Positions 58,501 to 63,147 of a DNA stretch of 64,000 bases are shown piece by piece. The DNA is taken from positions 25,808 to 89,807 of the forward strand of contig JARGNR010000014.1 of assembly GCA_029212405.1 (NCBI GenBank). Direction: 5' to 3'. Each line of letters begins with the position of its first letter. Position 1 is the first letter of the stretch. This DNA is from Saprospiraceae bacterium. Lineage in GTDB: Bacteria > Bacteroidota > Bacteroidia > Chitinophagales > Saprospiraceae. Below the pieces are notes generated by a model. The model searched no databases. It was not told the DNA's origin and saw only the letters and a program-made list of their open reading frames with translations. The translations under genes were made by a program, and so were the position numbers.

Positions 58501-58709
58501 CCATAGACCCTTCTGGCAATCTAAAGTTAACAGGCCTCCATCTTATTGCAAACCCAACCACAACAACTTCATTTATCAAAAACGAAGGAGATTTGATGTT
58601 GAAAGATGTCCAAATCTATAGCCCAAATGATCAAAGTCTTCAAGCGACACTTGATAATAATGGAAACTTGATCATCAGAGGCATTACAAAATTTAAATTT
58701 TTAGAATGA
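49548..58709 (+). CDS. Giant secreted BspA-type repeat surface protein, 3,053 residues
   Basis: Dozens of about 25-residue BspA/DUF285 repeats of the form M-F-x-x-A-x-x-F-N-Q-D-I-G-N-W-D-V-S-N-V-T-x-M, arranged in eight modules. Each module opens with a PKD-like cap (W-E-T-T ... Y-N-Y-T-V-D-W-G-D-G ... F-P-R-I-F-F-N-N ... N-W-G ... A-F-x-G-C-x-N-L) and closes with N-Y-D-S-L-L-I-G-W ... Y-C ... A-R ... L-I ... W-x-I-x-D-G-G. The final 150 residues differ (NEDNIGGSLRAVINCATDGD), like a CSLREA or right-handed beta-helix start, and then stop without a T9SS tail, which is odd for so large a surface protein. The signal peptide is best if translation starts at Met21 (49608; MRKCWIFFPFCFLIIPHISH); the first 20 codons would make an unusually long n-region. 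BspA proteins bind host or matrix proteins or other cells; here the ligand is unknown. A strong terminator follows. Confidence 0.92.
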   Translation: MKQIAGEKLKLYMKNCPQLCMRKCWIFFPFCFLIIPHISHSQSFDMLWQTTTQNESITIPTFPGETYNYSIDWGNSQQSHNQTGNSTHTYFNPGLYTVRISGDFPRIYFNNSPGTNKLKILRILDWGTAINWTSMQGAFYGCANLNLGNGSQIDAPNLTNVTDMSSMFRGCTNLTQNIDHWDVSTITNMSSLFEGATNFNRNLHKWVVDNVTDMSSMFKGASSFNGVLNKFTVPSSWWDVSNVTDMSSMFQGATSFNQDLTWTVSNVTDMSSMFQDAESFDQDLTFWNVENVTDMSSMFHGAESFNGELENWNVRNVTDMSSMFQGALFFNKELNFWEVANVTDMSFMFKDAERFREDLSFWDVENVTDMTSMFQGAALFNGDIKDWDVKNVTKMGLMFQNANNFNQDIGNWDVRNVTIMSSMFTEATSFNQDIGNWDVGQVDFMGNMFAGATAFNQNIGNWDVRNVMNMATMFLEASLFNQDIGNWDVGNVTNMALMFYQASSFDQNIGNWNVSNVTNMGLMFGEVASLSTSNYDSLLIGWNSQNVQSGVQFSGGFSMYCDAAGARSQLINSKGWTISDLGSCSNFATIWETTNSNESITIPTIGSGYNYVVDWGDGTIDMGLTGDATHTYANAGLHTVKISGTFPRIYFNDSSDRDKIIYIKNWGDNNWTSMENAFRGCTQLSILANDIPDLSTATNMSNMFDNCFYINESIENWDVSNVKIMDSLFFEMTSFNQPIGSWDVSNVVDMTSMFQGLFFYNNSSSFNQPLSNWDVRNVTNMSSMFRDAIDFNQDISNWDTRNVTSMASMFHEAKVFNQDISNWDVSKVTDMTSMFDDANDFNQPIGSWDVSNVTSMESMFDRAIAFNQPIGNWNVSNVTNMESMFELAHAFNQDIGSWNVSNVTNMAMLFSQAIAFNQPIGNWNVSNVTTMEQMLAAESFNQDLSGWDVSNVTNMVGLFTGASVFNQDIGSWNVSNVTNMTNMFGGALAFDQDIGNWNVSKVENMAGMFFAANSFNQDIGSWDVSLVNNMLAMFASTSSFDQDLSSWDVSNVNTMIFMFYEALAFDQNIGSWDVSLVTDMSSMFDFSNLSTENYDSLLIGWEPQNLQQNVVFSANLTQYCTATTERDNIINNNNWTINDAGHCSSPPSPLPDEVDTTSFITVWEVAENLEVIEIPTIGTGYNYDVDWGDGSFSLGQTGSASHAYINSGFYTIKISGSFPRISFGTSGFGYKLRSIQQWGDIVWTSMAGAFSNCINLVIPASDVPNLSQVTDMSRMFYEGSNNLGPTAEVKMSEWDVSNVTDMSFLFGQLDAVFEDRTSNFNPQISSWDVSNVTKMQEMFKNLILFDQDLSSWDVSNVTNMQGMFQDNRAFNQDLSGWDVSSVTNMRFMFWDAKIFNQDISAWNVSNVTDMLYMLRDAQKFDQNLGSWDISNVTTMSKMLDHTNLSISNYDSLLIGWDSLTLQNDVDFGANDLLYCTGESARSNLINNNNWTIEDGGSCDNFKTTWEFKSPYNNAITIPTMGGGYNYSVSWGDGTKTTGHTGNASHIYDGNGNGSGIKKIIISGDFPRIYFKNALDEKKLISIDNWGTNPWASMNGAFAGCTNLQVKASDSPNLSSVTDLTEMFADAKIFNQDISDWNTGNVTNMSSMFKGADSFDQDISNWNTSNVTNMSSMFSRAQSFDQDLSSWQINNVTDMSSMFEEISLSTSNYDAMLNAWANSSVQNNVTFDGGGSIYCQSEEARVELINDNNWTIVDGGLDSICTQGNFITRWETTVFLDGITIPTNGAGYNYTVDWGDGNITTGHTGNANHIYFLPGIYTVRISGQFPQIYFNDGLNKDKIISVDQWGDTQWLSMESAFKGCSNLKVLASDTPDLSAVTDMSEMFAGCTSFNQDISTWDVNNISDMTGLFNGASNFNQNLNAWETNSLSNLTETFAFASSFNQDISAWNVANVTEMSSLFASATSFNQDLSNWDLNAVTEMDNMFENATSFNQDISNWNVSNVLSMNGVFSGANAFNQNIEAWNVSNVDSMANMFANASLFDQNLDGWNVENVKDMDGMFDNVRLSTLNYDSLLISWAGQNVQSNVTFSGGKSIYCSSTTSRASLINLDGWNISDGGNCNEFITTWETNEKIKIPTTGTGYNYTVDWGDGIITTGHTSSAQHNYATPGVKRVKITGDFPRIFFNNGGHKDKLLEINNWGNNPWTSMNSAFYGCSNLEVLAQDQPDLSLVTDMFGMFAEASSMNQDIGNWDVSNVTNMLGLFSEATSFNQDISSWDVSNVMDMSYMFGDAISFNQDLGNWDVSNATTMQGIFINAENFNQDLSNWDVSSVTDLSGAFENALSFDQDIGNWNVSNVTDMDGMFAGVALSTANYDSLLIGWSSQTLQSNVHFTAGNSIYCAGESARTMIINDNGWTITDGGNCEEFITTWETTSSPQSILIPVDLSESYNYTVDWGDGTIEQGFIGHAFHVYLNAGTYRVKITGDFPRIFFNNSGNKDKIREINNWGNGQWTSMENAFYGCNNLAGQASDTPDLSMASSTAGMFRGATSFNQEIGDWDVSTITDMTLMFEGASSFNQPIGDWDVSSVNGMFAMLNGASNFDQNLANWNIEQVTNMSGSLSFTNLSTANYDSLLISWNDQNTQIGLDLNGGNNYCAGASARSELIANKGWNITDDGIDVSCTTTQFVSTWETTSSNETISLPTSGSGYNYTVDWGDGQITTGHTGSASHTYLAPSIYVISISGDFPRIFFNNQGDKDKIKSIEQWGTGQWSRMNNAFYGCTNLVVNALDNPNLSNVDDMSSMFESAHSFNQNIRDWDVSNVTDMKDMFASNNSFDQNLGDWDISNVSDMSRMFENTTLSTSNYDSLLIGWNAQELQPGVQFDGGNSQYCLSIAERFHMMNEDSWTITDADQDPMCSNCDLLVLTNEDNIGGSLRAVINCATDGDTIQFSSYVYGDTLNLATIELIIDKEISILVPDTVNLWLEKETAGRGLTIDPSGNLKLTGLHLIANPTTTTSFIKNEGDLMLKDVQIYSPNDQSLQATLDNNGNLIIRGITKFKFLE
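49675..58265 (+). repeat. Eight tandem protein modules in the giant surface-protein gene
   Basis: Module starts, taken at the W-E-T-T cap, are near 49675, 51304, 53020, 54045, 54838, 55899, 56802 and 57580, so module lengths run from about 690 to 1,716 nt. They differ mainly in the number of 75-nt BspA units inside. Caps and closing segments are similar enough that recombination between modules is likely to change length. Confidence 0.8.
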
Positions 58710-58733
58710 AAATCTCGAAAGCTCTCTACTATA

Positions 58734-58745
58734 CTAGTGGGTCAA
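58734..58745 (+). repeat. Left copy of a 12-bp inverted repeat (CTAGTGGGTCAA)
   Basis: CTAGTGGGTCAA occurs here on the plus strand and at 60973-60984 on the minus strand, each 4-41 nt before a hairpin terminator that points inward. ACTAT precedes both copies closely. The repeat bounds a 2.25-kb region. Confidence 0.4.
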
Positions 58746-58748
58746 TAT

Positions 58749-58787
58749 AAAAAGCCCTTCAAGTCATTAGATTTGGAGGGCTTTTTT
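58749..58787 (+). terminator. Rho-independent terminator of the giant repeat-protein gene
   Basis: AAAAAGCCCTTCAA (from 58749) pairs with TTGGAGGGCTTTTT (one G-U pair) and is followed by a T-run, 39 nt after the stop codon. With A-rich and T-rich flanks it can act in both directions, also facing the minus-strand genes. Confidence 0.85.
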
Positions 58788-58911
58788 GTTTTGGCTAATA
58801 TAAACCCGACTTATTACTCGAGTCTTTAGAGGTTGTTTACTGTATTTTAGACTTCAACAGAAAATAAATAATCACATAAAATATATCGACAATATTCATA
58901 TCTAAGATAAG

Positions 58912-59121
58912 CTACAATTCCTCTAGATTTACTATGAATGTTAATATTGGTTTTGTAAGATCGTGGGATACAGGATTTAGTACAAAATATTTTTCCATTA
59001 CCAATTTCCAGTTCCAGAATTGTGACTGATGTTCCATTACAAAATTCAAAAACCGATCATCTTCCGAAAAATAGTCACAGATTCCCGAGCGATGGCTTAA
59101 CAAATCTTGTGTATATCTTTG
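58912..59121 (-). pseudogene. Fragment of a beta-lactamase-family serine hydrolase
   Basis: On the minus strand a stop-bounded frame reads QRYTQDLLSHRSGICDYFSE then DDRFLNFVMEHQSQF. The phrase D-L-L-S-H-R-S-G-I is diagnostic of the class C beta-lactamase/esterase family (just after the nucleophile helix). The S-x-x-K region and everything after about 60 residues are missing; another frame beyond the first 40 residues hints at more relics (IPRSYKTNINIH). Not a functional gene. Confidence 0.5.
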
Positions 59122-59143
59122 TTATATATTGAAATTTGATAAA

Positions 59144-60235
59144 TTAATTTGATCCAAAGACCAGAACTTGTAAGAATCTATTTTGATGGTCCGATCCTCC
59201 TGGATTGCAAGTCAAAGTTTCATTTGTTCGATATTGAATTTTAATCGTATGATCTCCTGCGGCCAACTCCGTAAAATACTGACCATTATGGTTATGATAA
59301 AGCCTTTCCCATTCACCATGGTCATTAATACCCATAAAATTTCGGTTTACTTCTGAACCATCAATCATAATTCTGGTGACACTATAACCATCTCCATTAT
59401 TATTACCATTGCCATTACTATGATAGGTTGAAATAGTATAGGAGGCGATGATGGTTGTAGCTTCTTCAAGAGTAAAGGTTACAGATAGACTGGGTACATC
59501 TTGCCAGTTATTTCCGGATAAAGTTGTATTGCCAACATTCAAACCTCCAGCACTATAAATGGTGTTTTTATACCCTTTTGCTTTAACCCTCCCATTAACT
59601 TCTAATTTTTCGGAAGGAGTGGAGGTGCCGACTCCAACGTTACCGCTGTTACTATTTGATATGTCATTCTCCACCTTTGTCCATGCCGGAGTTTCCCAGC
59701 TGGCTATTCCAGTTTCATCAGAAGTCATCACTTTTCCCTCTCCCTGGGTGCCATCCGTCATTTTTATAGTACCGATTACATCTAGAGTTGTTGTGGGATT
59801 TGCTGTACCGATACCTAACTTATTACTAATATCTGCATTCCCATAGACGGATAACTCATTTTCAGGTGTTTCAGTCCCAATGCCTAATTTGTCGGTAATG
59901 TTAGCTTGCCCCACAACTGATAATTCATTTGGAGCCGTAATAATACCGATACCTAATCTATCGGTAATATTTGCTTCACCTACTACTGAGAATTCATTTG
60001 GAGGATTAGCAGTACCTACACCTAATATACCGTCGACATTCATACTTCCATTAACGGTTAGATTATTTTCGGGTGTTTCAGTGCCGATAGCTAAACTATC
60101 GACAATGTTTACGGAACCGTCGACGGATAATTTATTTACTGGAGTAGTAGTTCCGATGCCTACGTTTTGAGCAAGCAAAGTAGTAGAAAAAAATAAGGTG
60201 GAAACTATGAGTATAAGTGTACGATTTGTATTCAT
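59144..60235 (-). CDS. Secreted tail-fibre-like protein with repeated 'LGIGTETPENELSV' units
   Basis: A 363-residue protein with a signal peptide (1-22, LILIVSTLFFSTTLLAQ). Residues 23-165 hold six units of about 23 residues, each like LGIGTETPENELSVYGNADI, which also begin many Bacteroidota fibre or adhesin proteins. Residues about 165-200 (TQGEGKVMTSDETGIASWET) match the link found in the interrupted adhesin at 35.3-37.7 kb. The C-terminal 150 residues are a beta-sandwich-like domain (SYTISTYHSNGNGNNNGDGY; AAGDHTIKIQYRTNE). There is no S74 chaperone domain. Likely a secreted surface or appendage protein; not evidence for a prophage, since no other phage genes are present. Confidence 0.75.
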   Translation of the reverse strand: MNTNRTLILIVSTLFFSTTLLAQNVGIGTTTPVNKLSVDGSVNIVDSLAIGTETPENNLTVNGSMNVDGILGVGTANPPNEFSVVGEANITDRLGIGIITAPNELSVVGQANITDKLGIGTETPENELSVYGNADISNKLGIGTANPTTTLDVIGTIKMTDGTQGEGKVMTSDETGIASWETPAWTKVENDISNSNSGNVGVGTSTPSEKLEVNGRVKAKGYKNTIYSAGGLNVGNTTLSGNNWQDVPSLSVTFTLEEATTIIASYTISTYHSNGNGNNNGDGYSVTRIMIDGSEVNRNFMGINDHGEWERLYHNHNGQYFTELAAGDHTIKIQYRTNETLTCNPGGSDHQNRFLQVLVFGSN

Positions 60236-60404
60236 GAATTTCTATTCTTTATTTTATCGATAAAGGGTATTTGTTTAATTATCTTAAGCTCGAAGATATA
60301 TCTATTGCTCCCTCGAGAAAATTATTGAAATCACTGAAATTGAGCAGAAGAAGTGGTGTTTTATTGTTGGAATCAACACCTTTTGATGAGGATAGGGATT
60401 TGCA

Positions 60405-60431
60405 TTCTATTGAAATGCCATTTCAATAGAA
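60405..60431. repeat. 27-bp perfect palindrome
   Basis: TTCTATTGAAATG (60405-60417) and CATTTCAATAGAA (60419-60431) are exact reverse complements around a single C. No runs of T follow, so it is not an ordinary terminator. It lies about 170 nt upstream of the tail-fibre-like gene. Confidence 0.6.
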
Positions 60432-60577
60432 AGGTATCATTCCTCAAAGGCAGGATATCAGAATACGATTTAATCGTAATAAATTCAGTCGTCTTCGCTA
60501 TCCAGCTCATCGCCACATGCTGAACGATTTAATGCGCTAATAGGGGTAGCATCTCATATTTTGCTTATAGGTATGCT

Positions 60578-60818
60578 TTATTCTCCACAGTAGTACCAGC
60601 TCATCCAGACTCGTTTCATTGAATTCATGACTATCACATCATATTGTTTCAACATTTCATTGTGCCGCTTGTAATCGCTGCCAAATACCCACCTAAAATA
60701 CTCGGATTGCTGCTCTATATGATTCAGCTTCTGTTCTAGTATTAGAATTTCTGAAACGAGTTTAAAAAGGGTCCCTCATGAAGGAATGAGGCGTGGTAGT
60801 ATTTTATGGACGTCCATT
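60578..60818 (-). pseudogene. Frameshifted small gene of about 79 codons
   Basis: ATG 60818 begins MDVHKILPRLIPSMRDPF and hits TAA at 60762-60764, directly after a run of five T. Dropping one T joins it to a second frame reading KLVSEILILEQKLNHIEQQS, then EYFRWVFGSDYKRHNEMLKQ and a tryptophan/tyrosine-rich end at TAA 60578-60580. The composition of the joined product (coiled-coil-like middle, aromatic end) looks like real protein. I do not recognise it; small proteins beside insertion sequences are one possibility. Confidence 0.4.
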
Positions 60819-60924
60819 GTATGTGTTTTAATTATGATTAATCCGTATAGATTATTGCCAATGTTGCCATGCAGGCTCATCTGGTGACCATATAGATGAA
60901 GGTCAAAACAGTCGCATTAAAAAC

Positions 60925-60961
60925 AAAACCCTTGCAAACGTAATGTCTACAAGGGTTTTTG
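60925..60961. terminator. Terminator-like hairpin
   Basis: AAAACCCTTG (60925-60934) and CAAGGGTTTT (60950-60959) pair perfectly around a 15-nt loop with a T-run after, so it can stop transcription in both directions. No gene ends nearby, which suggests it belonged to a lost gene or to the end of a mobile segment. Confidence 0.7.
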
Positions 60962-60972
60962 ACTTTCTATGG

Positions 60973-60984
60973 TTGACCCACTAG
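60973..60984 (-). repeat. Right copy of the 12-bp inverted repeat
   Basis: TTGACCCACTAG on the plus strand is the reverse complement of the copy at 58734-58745. Read on the minus strand it continues CTAGTGGGTCAACCA and then the inward-pointing hairpin. The CCA ending also resembles a tRNA 3' end, but no tRNA body is present. Confidence 0.4.
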
Positions 60985-61211
60985 GACATAGTTAATATGT
61001 TGTTAACCAATATTATATATAGTTTTATTTTGATTTGGTCACGGTATGGGTCACAGTTTTTAGGTGAAAATTTGTTATATTTTATATGTTTGAGTTCAAT
61101 TCTTTTGGATAGAAAAGGAATTGACTCTCAAATTCCTAATATTCTAGTTTTTCTTGACATATAACTAATAATGATATCGAAATCATGGCCTATTGGAAGG
61201 TTGTATTAATT

Positions 61212-62048
61212 CTAGTATAATACTAGTTCTGTTTTTAGTTGTACTAGATCTTCCCTTAATTCTTCAAACATAACTTTTGTGTAAATCCTATATATTTTGC
61301 CTTGATTTTGAAGTTCTATTAATTTAGCTAAGTCACTTTTTCTACTTTCCCAAGTCAAACCATCAGTTGCTAATAAAAAAAAAGTATCATTTCTTTTCTC
61401 ATTTACAATTCTAGTGACATCGCCAATTATATCTGTTTGTTTGCTTCCCGTTGCACCATATGCTTTTGCTTCAATTAAAACTTGCGGATTTGATTTACTT
61501 GGGATGGCAAAATCTGTTTTTTCTGAACTTTCTGGTTTTATTCCAACGAATCTACACCTAGTATCATAACTGTTTTGACCAAAAACATCTTTTACAACAA
61601 CTTCTATTTCATCTTCAAAGTCACGACCTCTTCGTTGACCTTTTATCGCACTTCCTCTTCCTGATTTGAGTTTTTCACTTATTATGTCTTTCCATGTATA
61701 TTGTCTGGATGTTAGTTTTATAATTTCACTACTAAATCCTAATTCATTCAATGCCCTTACAAAGGCTACTTTGTTACTTTGATATAATTTCATTCCACTA
61801 CCATTAATCATAGTTTTTAGTTTGAGATCGAATTGATCTTTTGAAAGCGAAAGAAATGATCGGATTAAAGTTTTACCAGCTTTGAAATCAGAGTCAAGTA
61901 TTTTAAATGCAATTTGTTCAAAATTTGTTTCTCGATCGATAATTTTAAATAAATTTTCAACTGCAATAAAATGGTCATCCTTCCAATCGGAAGTAATGTC
62001 AGATAGTTTATCAATCAATTCATCTAAGTTTTGTTGTATCCTTTTCAT
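61212..62048 (-). CDS. Putative PD-(D/E)XK restriction endonuclease
   Basis: A 278-residue protein whose C-terminal half carries a PD-(D/E)XK nuclease core: Asp179 in SEKTDFAIPS, then Glu193-Ala-Lys195 in QVLIEAKAYGATGSKQTD. The G-S-K after the core resembles GATC-type enzymes such as DpnII/MboI, but I cannot fix the specificity. The N-terminal half (YQSNKVAFVRALNELGFSSE) is helical and unassigned. Its ATG overlaps the methyltransferase stop by 4 nt, so the pair is translated together, as in type II restriction-modification operons. A perfect 15-bp palindrome (CTAGTAT-A-ATACTAG, 61212-61226) covers the stop codon. Mismatch-repair-type or homing nuclease roles are less likely given the partner. 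Confidence 0.75.
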   Translation of the reverse strand: MKRIQQNLDELIDKLSDITSDWKDDHFIAVENLFKIIDRETNFEQIAFKILDSDFKAGKTLIRSFLSLSKDQFDLKLKTMINGSGMKLYQSNKVAFVRALNELGFSSEIIKLTSRQYTWKDIISEKLKSGRGSAIKGQRRGRDFEDEIEVVVKDVFGQNSYDTRCRFVGIKPESSEKTDFAIPSKSNPQVLIEAKAYGATGSKQTDIIGDVTRIVNEKRNDTFFLLATDGLTWESRKSDLAKLIELQNQGKIYRIYTKVMFEELREDLVQLKTELVLY

Positions 62049-63094
62049 TGACCTAGAATTAAAAACTCTTTTGCTTCGTTAATTTTGGCATTTTCATGAT
62101 TTCCAAATGAGTAAGTGTAATCTACTTGAAAAACTTCTACATTACTTTTGTATTTGCTTAAAAGATCTACTAAAATATTTAAAGAAGGAATACTGTTTGA
62201 TGAATAGGATAATGCAATTTTAGAATTTCTAAATTTTTGAAAAAGATTGTCAAAAGTTTGAACTGCAGTTCTCTTATAAGAAAAAGCTGTATATGGTTTT
62301 TTAATTTTTCTAACCTTACTAGTTTCCATAATTTCTTGACCTCTCCAATTGCAAGAAACCCCTTCTAAGAAATGATATCTCTTCATGTAGCAATTATCAT
62401 TTTCTTTTGGAATATATGGAGGATCTAGATATACTAAATCAGATTCTAAGTCTTCATGGTTAAAAACATCAGATTTTTGAGAAGTACAAACTTCTTCTGA
62501 GTGAAAAATTGCATTATTAACGACTTCACATTGTTCATTGAAATGCTCTTTTAATGTAAGCATTAGATCCCTTCTTCCGTCATCATATTTGTCAGAACTT
62601 GCAACTGTGAAAACTCCTCTGGGTTGTTTTTTTGCGCATGACCTTATTAATGCCGTTTTTGCTAAGCTAACTTCGTAATCGTCTTCACTTGAGTTTATAA
62701 TGGTCCAAAATGTATCAATAAATTTCAAATCTTCATGTGAAAAAAATATATCTTTATAAGTATTAAAAGCAAAGCCGTTGTGTATACTTTTTGTGTTGAG
62801 AATTCTATCTATCAATTCCTGACTTACGATAGAGTAATTATTTTCAACTAATCCTTTTGAGATGACATTGGGGAAATTTAAGAAATCAGAGGATTTTACA
62901 CTTTTGCCAAGTGTTTTGAAAAGGTAAGAAACAGTTCCAGAGCCACTAAATGGATCTATAACAGACTGAAATTCAATTTTTTGGAATATTGAATTTAGCC
63001 ACGGTATCAACTTGTATTTGTTACCCATAAATCGCATTCTGGGATATTTATCGAATTGAGCTGGAATTTCAATCTTTTGAGTAGTTTCAACCAT
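62045..63094 (-). CDS. D12-class adenine-specific DNA methyltransferase
   Basis: Transfers a methyl group from SAM to the N6 of adenine in DNA, protecting host sites from the adjacent nuclease. The 349-residue product shows the D12 (Dam-like) order: MRFMGNKYKLIPWLNSIF at the N-terminus, SAM-binding VIDPFSGSGTVSYLF (47-53 core) and catalytic LVYLDPPYIPKEN with Asp224-Pro-Pro-Tyr. The target-recognition region lies between the two motifs (about 60-220). Enzymes of this class recognise GATC, GATATC, CATG-like and other sites, so the target is not known. It follows the DGQHR gene by 53 nt. Confidence 0.92.
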   Translation of the reverse strand: MVETTQKIEIPAQFDKYPRMRFMGNKYKLIPWLNSIFQKIEFQSVIDPFSGSGTVSYLFKTLGKSVKSSDFLNFPNVISKGLVENNYSIVSQELIDRILNTKSIHNGFAFNTYKDIFFSHEDLKFIDTFWTIINSSEDDYEVSLAKTALIRSCAKKQPRGVFTVASSDKYDDGRRDLMLTLKEHFNEQCEVVNNAIFHSEEVCTSQKSDVFNHEDLESDLVYLDPPYIPKENDNCYMKRYHFLEGVSCNWRGQEIMETSKVRKIKKPYTAFSYKRTAVQTFDNLFQKFRNSKIALSYSSNSIPSLNILVDLLSKYKSNVEVFQVDYTYSFGNHENAKINEAKEFLILGQ

Positions 63095-63147
63095 AATGTA
63101 ATATAGTAGTTGTTTTTATAATATGAACATTTGTAAGTTGGTGAATT

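Larger units (their letters stand above)
60236..61211. other. Long gene-poor region with a palindrome, a broken small gene and a terminator
   Basis: This 976-nt stretch has no intact gene. It contains a 27-bp palindrome (60405-60431), a frameshifted 79-codon frame (60578-60818), a terminator-like hairpin (60925-60961) and the right copy of the 12-bp inverted repeat (60973-60984). 60985-61211 shows nothing I can support. Confidence 0.5.

Noticed and set aside
49548..58709. Regular 75-nt spacing as a CRISPR-like or satellite array
   Set aside because: The periodicity is that of translated BspA repeats in one open frame; the nucleotide units are diverged and there are no spacers.
60966..60990. 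tRNA 3' end or phage attachment site (CTAGTGGGTCAACCA on the minus strand)
   Set aside because: No T-loop or tRNA body adjoins it and no integrase is present; only the CCA ending is suggestive.
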